In this document: piece after piece, positions 7,474 through 14,599 of the stretch
Numbering within the stretch: position 1 is the first letter of the stretch
How the letters are laid out: every line of letters starts with the position of its first letter
NCBI GenBank assembly: GCA_043424615.1
Contig: JBHWOX010000030.1
Location: 1 to 20,758, forward strand
DNA length: 20,758 nt
DNA from: JAUNQW01 sp043424615
GTDB lineage: Bacteria; Bacillota; Bacilli; Lactobacillales; Carnobacteriaceae_A
Direction: 5' to 3'
The notes under the pieces: model-generated
Told to the model about the DNA's origin: nothing
Seen by the model: the letters and a program-made list of their open reading frames with translations, nothing else
Database searches by the model: none
Program-made: the position numbers and the translations under genes

Positions 7474-7902
7474 TCACAAATTTTCTTTCAGGCTACATTG
7501 GTCACATAAGCCAAAGATTTCGAAGCGATGCTCCTTGACCGTATAACCCGGTAACTGATCTTCATAAATCTCCATCGGACAAGTTAGCAGTTCCTTGGTC
7601 TTACCACAAGCTGTACATATAAAATGATGGTGGTGTTCGTGAATATTACAGCGGAAGCGATAGACTTTTTCACCGTCAAATTCGGTTTCCTCAATTAAGT
7701 GAAGATCGCTGTAAGTCTGTAGATTACGATAGATAGTATCCAAACTAATGGAGGGATGCTGGTCAAGCATTTTTTCATAGATTTCTTTTACTGCTAAATA
7801 ACGATCTTCATGAGATAATAATTCTAATAAATCTTGGCGCTTTGCTGTTAATTTGTAGCCTTCATTTTTGAGTAAGTCTAAGGCTTCTTTAATTTCAGCC
7901 AT
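7474..7902 (-). CDS. zur: Zinc-responsive Fur-family repressor Zur
   Basis: Fur-superfamily transcription regulator; I assign it to the zinc-sensing branch. The 142-residue protein has an N-terminal winged helix (GYKLTAKRQDLLELL, then SLDTIYRNLQTY as recognition helix). The dimerisation domain follows, with HEHHHHFICTACGKTKEL and the structural zinc cysteines C96, C99, C133 and C136. The segment LTCPM...LPGYTVKEHRFEIFGLC closely resembles what I recall of Bacillus subtilis Zur and is unlike PerR or Fur. In B. subtilis zur is near nfo and ppsR lies in the broader region, which agrees with this context. I prefer the ATG at 7902, with AAGGA ten bases upstream, over the GTG at 7911, which would be one base from that site. 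PerR is the main alternative, judged less likely. Confidence 0.87.
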   Translation of the reverse strand: MAEIKEALDLLKNEGYKLTAKRQDLLELLSHEDRYLAVKEIYEKMLDQHPSISLDTIYRNLQTYSDLHLIEETEFDGEKVYRFRCNIHEHHHHFICTACGKTKELLTCPMEIYEDQLPGYTVKEHRFEIFGLCDQCSLKENL

Positions 7903-7947
7903 GGCTCTCACTTCCTTTATATATTAGATTGAATAAGGAGAGGTCAA
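7903..7947. promoter_or_regulatory. Divergent zur/ppsR control region
   Basis: Only 44 bp separate the two start codons. For zur, TTGACC (7947-7942) can pair with TAATAT (7926-7921, 15-bp spacing) or TATATA (7923-7918, 18-bp spacing). For ppsR, TATATT at 7920-7925 is a possible -10 without a good -35. The two sites share the same TATATA core, so the two promoters would exclude each other. I see no inverted repeat resembling a Zur box (TCGTAAT-type). Confidence 0.45.
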
Positions 7948-8789
7948 TGAAAAATCCACTTAAAATATATATCATTTCTGATTCTATAGGTCGAACCGCC
8001 CGAACCTTAGTCGATGCCTGCATTTCACAATTTCCCGATTCAAAGCTAGAAGTCCATACCTATAATTTTGTCAAATCTTTATCTATTTTAGAGGATATAT
8101 TAGAAGAAATCAAAAATACAGCAGACATTATTGTTCACACCAATGTCAAAAAAGAACAAGCCTGTTTCATCCAGCAATACTGCCAACAGCATGGGATCCT
8201 TCACTTTGATCTGATGACAGAGTTATTGGCAACTATAGCCCAATTGACTGAAGATCCGCCCATGGAAAAAATTGGTGCTCGCTTATCCATGGATGACGAT
8301 TACTTTGAGCGAATTTCTGCTATTGAATTTGCTGTGAATACAGATGATGGGGCTAATAAGGAGGCCCTGCTGAAGGCGGATATGGTGTTAATCGGTCCTT
8401 CCCGTACCTCTAAAACACCTCTTTCCATCTATTTGGCCAATCTTAACTATCGGGTGGCTAACCTTCCTCTCTATCCTGAAATTCAATTAGCAGAGGAAAT
8501 ATATCAGTTGAACCCTTTTCGCTTATTTGGTTTAACCAATGATATGGACATCATGAAAACCGTCCGCCGCGACCGGATGATTGCTTATGGGATGAATCCA
8601 GATAGCCACTATGCTTCAGAAGAGCGGATTCAAGAAGAATTAGATTACTGCCACCAACTTTATAAAGATTTGAATTGTACCGTGATCAATGTCGCCCAAA
8701 AATCAATTGAAGAAACCGCTTCCGATATTATTGCTTGCTATAAAAGCCATTTTAATCCTCATGAAGCTAAGCAGCAAGATGAAAGATAA
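7947..8789 (+). CDS. ppsR: Pyruvate phosphate dikinase regulatory protein (PPDK kinase/phosphorylase, YqfL family)
   Basis: Member of the PSRP family (formerly DUF299): a bifunctional ADP-dependent kinase and Pi-dependent phosphorylase that switches pyruvate phosphate dikinase or PEP synthase off and on. The 280-residue product begins IYIISDSIGRTARTLVDAC and has the P-loop-like GPSRTSKTPLSIYLA (150-164). The conserved segments IEFAVNTDDG and FGLTND are also present. I chose the ATG at 7947, with AAGGAG six bases upstream; an in-frame TTG at 7929 overlaps that site. Known targets are PpdK and PpsA, neither of which is in this window, so the actual substrate is unseen. It is one of only two plus-strand genes here and ends at a bidirectional terminator shared with nfo. 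Confidence 0.94.
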   Translation: MKNPLKIYIISDSIGRTARTLVDACISQFPDSKLEVHTYNFVKSLSILEDILEEIKNTADIIVHTNVKKEQACFIQQYCQQHGILHFDLMTELLATIAQLTEDPPMEKIGARLSMDDDYFERISAIEFAVNTDDGANKEALLKADMVLIGPSRTSKTPLSIYLANLNYRVANLPLYPEIQLAEEIYQLNPFRLFGLTNDMDIMKTVRRDRMIAYGMNPDSHYASEERIQEELDYCHQLYKDLNCTVINVAQKSIEETASDIIACYKSHFNPHEAKQQDER

Positions 8790-8811
8790 GGATGACCTTG
8801 CTCTCAAGATT

Positions 8812-8848
8812 AAAAAGCAGCCGACTTTTTTCTAGCTGGCTGCTTTTT
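8812..8848. terminator. Bidirectional terminator between convergent ppsR and nfo
   Basis: AAAAAGCAGCC (8812-8822) pairs perfectly with GGCTGCTTTTT (8838-8848) around a 15-base loop. Both strands end in runs of T. It lies 22 bp after ppsR and 3 bp after nfo and should serve both genes. Confidence 0.92.
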
Positions 8849-8851
8849 CTC

Positions 8852-9745
8852 TTATTCACTTTTCATTAATTCTTCCTTCATCTGAGGATTAAAAGCTTGT
8901 TGTTTAAACATGTCAATTTCCATAGCATATGGGGCTTTTTTATTCTTTTTATCTTCCCCCACATAGGGCGTTTCTAAAATTTTTGGAATATGCTGCAATT
9001 GAGGGTGGTGAACAATTGCATTCAAGGCTTCAAACCCAATTTCACCAAAACCAATATTTTCATGCCGGTCTTTGTGAGAAGCTTGCGGATGCTTGGAATC
9101 ATTGACATGAATGACCTTGAGATATTCCAGACCAATGACGTCATCAAATTCTTCTAAAACCCCATCAAGGTCATTCGCTATAGGGTAACCTGCAGCGTGG
9201 CAATGGCAGGTATCCAAGGTGACAGATATTTTATCTTTTAAGTCGACCCGATCGATGATTGCCGCAATCTCTTCAAAATTGCGACCTATTTCAGTCCCCT
9301 TCCCTGACATTGTTTCCAGAGCAAGTTGAATGTCTTGTTCTTCACTTAAAAAAGCATTGATTCCCTTGGCAATTTGATCAATGGCTGCTTCTGGACCCGC
9401 CCCCACATGAGCACCGGGATGAAAAGTGATTTGCCGAGTGTTTAAGGCCTCCGCTCTAGCGATTTCATCCTTCATAAATTCAATCCCAAATTTAAATTGC
9501 TCTGGCTTATCTACATTGCCTAGATTGACAATATAAGGGGCGTGGAGAACGATATGAGATTGGCCATTTTCCTTCATTAAAGAATGACCTTCATCAATCT
9601 TCATCTCTTCGATAGGCTTCCGTCTGGTGTTTTGCGGCGCCCCTGAATAAATCATAAAAGTCGTCGCCCCATAAGAAGCGGCTTCCAAGCTTGCCCCAGC
9701 CAACATGGAGGAGCCGGACATAGAAACATGACTACCCAATAGCAT
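8852..9745 (-). CDS. nfo: Endonuclease IV (AP endonuclease)
   Basis: Zinc-dependent apurinic/apyrimidinic endonuclease of base excision repair, a TIM-barrel enzyme cutting 5' of abasic sites. The 297-residue product (about 280 is common) shows the expected tri-zinc ligand set: H68, H109, E144, D178, H181, H213, D226, H228 and E258. These lie in VLHAPY, ITFHPGAHVG, LALETMSGKGTEIG, LDTCHCHAAGY, IHVNDSKHP, KDRHENIGFGEIG and ETP. The ATG overlaps the aspS stop by one base (TAATG) and has only a distant GAGG, so it probably depends on ribosomes finishing aspS. That makes it the third gene of the T-box-controlled hisS-aspS operon, an unusual place for a repair gene. Function is secure. Confidence 0.96.
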   Translation of the reverse strand: MLLGSHVSMSGSSMLAGASLEAASYGATTFMIYSGAPQNTRRKPIEEMKIDEGHSLMKENGQSHIVLHAPYIVNLGNVDKPEQFKFGIEFMKDEIARAEALNTRQITFHPGAHVGAGPEAAIDQIAKGINAFLSEEQDIQLALETMSGKGTEIGRNFEEIAAIIDRVDLKDKISVTLDTCHCHAAGYPIANDLDGVLEEFDDVIGLEYLKVIHVNDSKHPQASHKDRHENIGFGEIGFEALNAIVHHPQLQHIPKILETPYVGEDKKNKKAPYAMEIDMFKQQAFNPQMKEELMKSE

Positions 9746-11529
9746 TAATAGTCTTCATCCTCTTCCACATCAACATATAAGGATAATTCTTCCAACTGAC
9801 GGTCAGAAATGATAGATGGCGCTTTGGTCATAGGGTCAATGGCAGATGAATTTTTAGGGAAGGCGATCACTTCACGAATGTTTTCTTCACCGGCCAGAAT
9901 CATGACTAAGCGGTCAAGTCCGAAGGCAATCCCACCATGTGGAGGGAAACCATAGTCCATCGCTTCCAATAAGAAACCAAATTGAGATTCATAAGATTCT
10001 TCTGTAAAACCAAGGGCTTTAAACATATTTTCTTGGACTTCTCTTTGGTAAATACGAAGTGAGCCGCCCCCAATTTCATAACCATTGAGAACAATGTCAT
10101 AAGCGTTGGCCGTAATAGCTTCCGGTTCAGTCAGTAATTTATCGACATCTTCAGCTTTTGGCATGGTGAAGGGGTGGTGAGCAGCAACATAGCGCTCTTC
10201 ATCTTCATCGTATTCTAATAATGGCCAGTCAACAATCCATACAAATTTGAAACTGTCTTTGTCGACCAGATCTAACTCACGCCCTAAACGGTTTCTTAGA
10301 TGTCCTAAGGCATCGTGAACCACTTTAGCTTCATCGGCTACGAATAGGATCAAGTCCCCAGCTTCTGCTCCCGTTTTTTCAACAATGGCTTGTTCTTCTG
10401 GTTGGTCTTTGAAGAATTTTGCGATAGGACCTGTCAATCCACTTTCATCAACTTTAATCCAGGCCAATCCTTTAGCTCCATAGATTTTAACAAAGTCAAG
10501 CAATGTTTCATCGATGTCTTTACGAGTATACTGGTCAGCTGCACCTTTAGCATTTAATGCTTTGACTATGCCGCCTTTTTCAACTGTAGAAGAAAAAACT
10601 TTGAAATCTGTATGACGCACTTCTTCAGTCAAATCAATTAAAGGCATATCAAAACGTAAGTCAGGTTTGTCTGATCCATAATGATTCATAGCATGGTCAT
10701 AAGTCATGCGTTCAATTGGCAAGTCGACGTCCACTCCAACGGTTTCTTTCATAACATACTGAATCATATCTTCGATGATCGTTTGGATCTCTTCATCATC
10801 CAAAAAGCTGGTTTCAATGTCTAATTGGGTAAATTCCGGCTGACGGTCTCCTCGCAAGTCCTCATCACGGAAACAACGAACAATTTGATAGTAGCGGTCG
10901 AAGCCAGCGGACATCAATAACTGCTTGAATAATTGAGGAGATTGAGGCAAGGCATAAAAATGACCTTCGTGTACACGGGATGGGACGACATAGTCACGAG
11001 CGCCTTCAGGTGTGGATTTTGTTAAATAAGGCGTTTCAATATCCAAAAATCCGTGCTGATCTAAAAAATCACGCATCGCTTTGGTTGTTTTATGACGCAA
11101 TAAGATGTTATCTTTCATTTTTTCTTGACGCAGGTCCAAATAACGATAATTTCCACGAATATCTTGAGACACTTGGCTCGAATCATTTAAGACAAATGGA
11201 AGCGCTTTGGATTTGTTTAAAATTTCAATTTCAGTGGCTTCTATTTCTAGCTGACCGGTTTTCAATTCAGGATTGACAGTTTCCTCGTCACGTTCAATCA
11301 CTTTCCCATGAACTTCCACTACATATTCAGAGCGTAAGCTATCAGCGATTTTCCACGCTTCTTCAGAAACTTCAGCATCAACCATAATTTGCACGATACC
11401 TTCACGGTCACGCAAGTCGAGGAAGATGATTCCCCCTAAGTCGCGGCGGTTGTCCACCCACCCTTTTAAGCAAATAGTTTCATTTAATAAGTCTTCATTT
11501 ACCAGTCCACAATAAGTTGTACGCTTCAT
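9745..11529 (-). CDS. aspS: Aspartyl-tRNA synthetase
   Basis: Class IIb synthetase charging tRNA-Asp. The 594-residue product has an N-terminal OB-fold anticodon-binding domain (CLKGWVDNRRDLGGIIFLDLR). The catalytic core follows, with motif 2 (RCFRDEDLRGDRQPEFTQLD) and motif 3 (GIAFGLDRLVMIL), plus the bacterial GAD-type insertion between them at about residues 290-410. Length is typical for bacterial AspRS. The ATG is nine bases after the hisS stop, and the GGAGG ribosome binding site runs on from that stop codon, so it is cotranscribed with hisS. Whether it also charges tRNA-Asn cannot be told from what I can see. Confidence 0.97.
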   Translation of the reverse strand: MKRTTYCGLVNEDLLNETICLKGWVDNRRDLGGIIFLDLRDREGIVQIMVDAEVSEEAWKIADSLRSEYVVEVHGKVIERDEETVNPELKTGQLEIEATEIEILNKSKALPFVLNDSSQVSQDIRGNYRYLDLRQEKMKDNILLRHKTTKAMRDFLDQHGFLDIETPYLTKSTPEGARDYVVPSRVHEGHFYALPQSPQLFKQLLMSAGFDRYYQIVRCFRDEDLRGDRQPEFTQLDIETSFLDDEEIQTIIEDMIQYVMKETVGVDVDLPIERMTYDHAMNHYGSDKPDLRFDMPLIDLTEEVRHTDFKVFSSTVEKGGIVKALNAKGAADQYTRKDIDETLLDFVKIYGAKGLAWIKVDESGLTGPIAKFFKDQPEEQAIVEKTGAEAGDLILFVADEAKVVHDALGHLRNRLGRELDLVDKDSFKFVWIVDWPLLEYDEDEERYVAAHHPFTMPKAEDVDKLLTEPEAITANAYDIVLNGYEIGGGSLRIYQREVQENMFKALGFTEESYESQFGFLLEAMDYGFPPHGGIAFGLDRLVMILAGEENIREVIAFPKNSSAIDPMTKAPSIISDRQLEELSLYVDVEEDEDY

Positions 11530-11538
11530 GCTGTCCTC

Positions 11539-12846
11539 CTATTTTTCTTCTAATTCTTTCATTTTCAATTGAAATAATTCTTTGAAATTTTCGTCTTTTA
11601 AAGCAGCTAGGGCTAATTTTTCCTGTTGGCCAGTCAGCATGTCCTTAATGGAGATGCTTTCTTCTTCTAATTCCTGCTCGCCTAAGACCATCACCGCTCG
11701 TGCATGCAAGCGGTCAGCCGATTTAAATTGGGCTTTTGGTTTGCGGTCTAAAAAGTCTTTATCCACTTTCAATCCCATCTGTCTCAAGGACATGACCAAG
11801 TCGAAAGCTGCTGTTTGAACTTCAGAGCCGCCAATAGCGACCACGTAAATATCTAATTGGTGGGGGTTAGGAATGTCTATACCCAAGCTTTCTAAGACCA
11901 ATAAGACCCGTTCAACACCAAATGCAAAGCCAAATGCAGGCGTTTCAGGTCCTCCCATGTCTTCCACTAAGCGATCATAACGCCCCCCCGCACAAAGGGT
12001 GGTAATGTTACCAAAGACCTTGTCATCAGACATGATTTCAAAAACCGTATCGGTATAGTAATCCAAGCCCCGCACCATAGTGGCATCCACTTCATAAGGG
12101 ATGTCCAATTGGTCTAGCATCTGACAGACTTGGTCCAAGTGGCTTTTAGAGTCTTCATCAAGATAATCTAAAATTTTAGGCGCATTTTCAACTAACGCCT
12201 GGTCTTTTTTGTCTTTTGAATCTAAGATACGCAAAGGATTTTTTTCAAGCCTTTTTTGAGAATCCTCACTGAGCTGATCCTTCAACGGACGGAAATATTC
12301 AACCAAGGCTTGGTGATAAGTTTGTCTAGCCTCAGCCTTGCCTAAAGAATTTAAAACCAAGCGAAGATTTTTTAAGCCCAATTTTTGGAACAGTTGTACA
12401 GCCATCGCCATGACTTCGACATCGGTTTGGGGGTTGGCGCTACCAAAAACTTCCACCCCTAATTGATGAAATTGGCGCATCCGCCCCCCTTGAGGATTTT
12501 CATAGCGGAACATAGGGCCAATATAATAATATTTCTGCGGTTTATTATGCTCTGGACCATACAGCTTATTTTCAACATAAGCTCGTACAATTGAAGCCGT
12601 TCCTTCAGGTCTTAAAGCAATATGGCGGTCTCCCTTGTCATAAAAATCATACATTTCTTTGGAAACCACATCTGATGTTTCCCCTACTCCTCTTTGGAAG
12701 AGTTCATAATCTTCAAACATGGGGGTGCGAATTTCTTGAAAACCGTAACAGTCCAACACGGATTTAGAAAGTTCCTCCACATACTGCCATTGGTAGGAAC
12801 TTTCAGGTAGAATATCTTGGGTGCCTTTAGGTTTTTGATGCTTCAA
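11539..12846 (-). CDS. hisS: Histidyl-tRNA synthetase
   Basis: Class II synthetase charging tRNA-His. The product has the characteristic start KPKGTQDILPESS, then LRPEGTASIVRAYVE, the motif 2 region MFRYENPQGGRMRQFHQLGVE, the histidine-binding strand VRGLDYYTDTVFEI, GGRYDRL and motif 3 FGFAFGVERVLLVL. A C-terminal anticodon-binding domain (QLDIYVVAIGG...) follows. I prefer a TTG start at 12846 (435 residues), since AAAGGTGAG lies eight bases upstream. The longer GTG at 12855 (438 residues) would sit directly against that site. It is the first gene after a T-box leader and is followed by aspS and nfo. The TTG start is an inference; the function is secure. Confidence 0.96.
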   Translation of the reverse strand: MKHQKPKGTQDILPESSYQWQYVEELSKSVLDCYGFQEIRTPMFEDYELFQRGVGETSDVVSKEMYDFYDKGDRHIALRPEGTASIVRAYVENKLYGPEHNKPQKYYYIGPMFRYENPQGGRMRQFHQLGVEVFGSANPQTDVEVMAMAVQLFQKLGLKNLRLVLNSLGKAEARQTYHQALVEYFRPLKDQLSEDSQKRLEKNPLRILDSKDKKDQALVENAPKILDYLDEDSKSHLDQVCQMLDQLDIPYEVDATMVRGLDYYTDTVFEIMSDDKVFGNITTLCAGGRYDRLVEDMGGPETPAFGFAFGVERVLLVLESLGIDIPNPHQLDIYVVAIGGSEVQTAAFDLVMSLRQMGLKVDKDFLDRKPKAQFKSADRLHARAVMVLGEQELEEESISIKDMLTGQQEKLALAALKDENFKELFQLKMKELEEK

Positions 12847-12872
12847 ACTTGCCACTCACCTTTCATTAAAAT

Positions 12873-12908
12873 AAAAAAATCCTTATTCTTAACTTGTAAG
12901 AATAAGGA
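12873..12908 (-). terminator. Intrinsic terminator of the hisS T-box leader
   Basis: On the minus strand TCCTTATTCTTA (12908-12897) and TAAGAATAAGGA (12891-12880) form a perfect 12-bp stem with a 5-base loop and seven U (12879-12873). The CCTT of the 5' arm can instead pair with AAGG of the T-box sequence, which gives the antiterminator. Confidence 0.92.
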
Positions 12909-13107
12909 CGATTATCGTATATAAACGTGGTACCACCTTGATTTAGAATTTCTTCTCTCTTGGTATAAGGCCCACACCTAATAGCTTTGCACTATTAACT
13001 TCAAAAGTGTCTTTCAATTTGATCCTAGCTTCTGTTCTCATTCCACAAAAGTTTCTGTCCCTAGTTTCAAACTTACTTTTCTTTATCATCAGTCAGTATT
13101 TAGTTAC
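12873..13107 (-). promoter_or_regulatory. T-box leader of hisS-aspS-nfo (specifier reads GAC, Asp; overlapping CAC)
   Basis: The T-box sequence AAGGTGGTACCACG is at 12939-12926. Stem I has a helix AGTTTGA/TCAAATT flanked by the loop E elements AGTA (5') and GAA (3'). The 3' strand then reads GAA-A-GAC-A-CTTT, where CTTT pairs with AAAG on the 5' side. By this register the specifier is GAC (13011-13009), an Asp codon followed by a purine as usual. A His codon CAC overlaps it by one base (13009-13007) but would be out of register and followed by U. The T-box bulge is UGGU. The leader should respond to uncharged tRNA; which tRNA is the open point. Confidence 0.88.
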
Positions 13108-13113
13108 TAATGA

Positions 13114-13142
13114 ATCGTACTAGATTCCTAGATAATTGTCAA
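13114..13142 (-). promoter_or_regulatory. Sigma-A-type promoter of the hisS T-box leader
   Basis: A perfect TTGACA (13142-13137) and TACGAT (13119-13114) are separated by exactly 17 bp. Transcription should start near 13107, just before stem I of the T-box. Confidence 0.8.
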
Positions 13143-13186
13143 ACCATCAGGATTAAAGCAGTAAAATTGTGACTTTATTTTTAGCC

Positions 13187-13215
13187 TTCAATTCTTTTCT
13201 CATCCTTGATACAAT
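13187..13215 (+). promoter_or_regulatory. Probable promoter of the amidase gene
   Basis: TACAAT at 13210-13215 is a good -10; 17 bp upstream is TTCAAT, a weak -35. The start codon follows about 30 bases later. It faces away from the hisS leader promoter with about 45 bp between the two -35 elements. Confidence 0.5.
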
Positions 13216-13246
13216 AGAGAATGAGTAAAAATGGAGGAGGCGAAGC

Positions 13247-14413
13247 ATGCAAGAAAGATATCAAAAATCCTTACCCACCAAAAGGATATTTTTAATATGT
13301 GTTGGCCTCATTATTTTGCTAGCTATATCAAGCTCCTACGTCATGGCTCAAGATAATGTGATTAAAGTACAAACAGAGAGCTTAAATGTACGCTTGGGTC
13401 CAGGCTTATCTTACACGGTCATGGATCAAGCCAGCCAAGGACAAAGCTTTAATATTTTAGATGAAAATAATGAATGGTATAAAATACGCTTAAATGATGA
13501 CCGCATTGGTTGGGTGGCTAAGTGGGAAATTGATCAAGCTCAGCCGGCCGCTTATGACCATATCATCGCGCGGGTGACAGCCGACTTTGCTAATATCCGC
13601 CAGTATGCTGATGAAAATTCTTCCCTTTTAGGCCAGGTTGAACAAGGAGAAGAATTGGATGTTCTCTTCCAAGAAGACCAATGGGTTCAAGTCCTCTTCC
13701 AAGGAAATGTCGCTTGGGTTTCAGCTGATTTAGTTGAATTAGTTGAAGGGGAAATTCAAGCCGAAACACCTGCTGAAGGGCCCGCTCATGATGCCACTGG
13801 AGCAAGTGATTCTACGACTGATTTGGAAGACGAAGAGAATACAGACCATCAAACTTCTAATCACGGTCCAGCTATTCCCCTATCTGAAGCGACTATCGTC
13901 ATCGATCCAGGCCACGGTGGTACAGATCCTGGCGCTGTCACTCCGACATTCTATGAAAAACAGGTTGCTTTAGAGACCTCTAGCCGGCTGGCCTCCCTAC
14001 TTCAATCAACTGGAGCTGAGGTGATCATGACGCGCACAGAAGATACAGATGTCAGCCTGGCTGACCGAGCTGCTCTTTCAAATGAATACCAGGCCCACGC
14101 CTTCATTAGCATTCATTATGACTCCACCCAGCATCCTAATCAAAAATCTGGTACCTCGACTTATTATTATGATGAAAATGATTCAGCCTTAGCTGAAACG
14201 ATTAATGAAGCCTTAGCAGTTCATGGCACACTCACTAATAATGGGGTTCATTTTGGAGACTTCCAAGTCTTAAGAGATAATCAGCAACCTTCCATTCTCT
14301 TGGAATTAGGTTACCTTAATAATGAACACGATCTCAGCATCGTTTATACAGACGATTACCAAACCGCCATTGCAGAAGCCATTTACCAAGGCCTAGTCAA
14401 TTATTTTGAATAA
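13247..14413 (+). CDS. Secreted N-acetylmuramoyl-L-alanine amidase with two SH3b domains
   Basis: Cell-wall hydrolase predicted to cleave the amide bond between MurNAc and L-Ala of peptidoglycan outside the membrane. The 388-residue product starts with a signal peptide (RIFLICVGLIILLAISSSYVMA, likely cut after A34). Two SH3b wall-binding repeats follow (about 38-92, LNVRLGPG; and 103-162, ANIRQYAD), then an acidic Ser/Thr-rich linker (about 165-210) and an Amidase_3 domain from about 215 to the end. The zinc and catalytic residues are visible: H223 (DPGHGGTDPGA), E237 (FYEKQVALE), H290 (SIHYD) and E353 (LLELGYLNN). AGGAGG lies six bases before the ATG. It resembles YrvJ, which in Bacillus subtilis lies between dtd and hisS on the same strand; here it is inverted. 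It has its own promoter and terminator. Confidence 0.93.
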   Translation: MQERYQKSLPTKRIFLICVGLIILLAISSSYVMAQDNVIKVQTESLNVRLGPGLSYTVMDQASQGQSFNILDENNEWYKIRLNDDRIGWVAKWEIDQAQPAAYDHIIARVTADFANIRQYADENSSLLGQVEQGEELDVLFQEDQWVQVLFQGNVAWVSADLVELVEGEIQAETPAEGPAHDATGASDSTTDLEDEENTDHQTSNHGPAIPLSEATIVIDPGHGGTDPGAVTPTFYEKQVALETSSRLASLLQSTGAEVIMTRTEDTDVSLADRAALSNEYQAHAFISIHYDSTQHPNQKSGTSTYYYDENDSALAETINEALAVHGTLTNNGVHFGDFQVLRDNQQPSILLELGYLNNEHDLSIVYTDDYQTAIAEAIYQGLVNYFE

Positions 14414-14442
14414 AAAGAGAAGGCGATTGCGCCTTCTCTTTT
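14413..14442 (+). terminator. Terminator of the amidase gene
   Basis: AAAAGAGAAGGCG (14413-14425) and CGCCTTCTCTTTT (14430-14442) form a perfect 13-bp stem with an ATTG loop, overlapping the stop codon. It could also act on the minus strand because the other arm ends in T as well. The 70 bases beyond it (to 14514) show nothing I recognise. Confidence 0.88.
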
Positions 14443-14514
14443 ACTTTACTAATAAGGGAAAAATCAGTGACTTTGGCAAAAGTACATGTTCAGCCTATAG
14501 ATTCAATTGAGCCA

Positions 14515-14565
14515 AAATTTAAAACACATCAAATCAACACTTTAAAAGTGGATCTGATGTGTTTA
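14515..14565 (-). terminator. Probable terminator of mnmE-mnmG
   Basis: On the minus strand AAACACATCA (14564-14555) pairs perfectly with TGATGTGTTT (14531-14522); the inner part continues imperfectly as GATC-CAC with GTG-TT-GATT. A TTTT-rich stretch follows. It starts about 35 bases after the mnmG stop. Confidence 0.72.
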
Positions 14566-14599
14566 TTTTATGATTTAAGATTTTTATCCTAGCCTTTCT

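Noticed and set aside
7474..7902. PerR or Fur instead of Zur
   Set aside because: The CPM...GYTVKEHRFEIFG segment and the cysteine pattern fit Zur better. I did not see the PerR-like arrangement, though biochemical confirmation is lacking.
14443..14514. Short gap between the two convergent terminators after the amidase and mnmG
   Set aside because: No reading frame with a binding site, no further hairpin and no repeat is visible.
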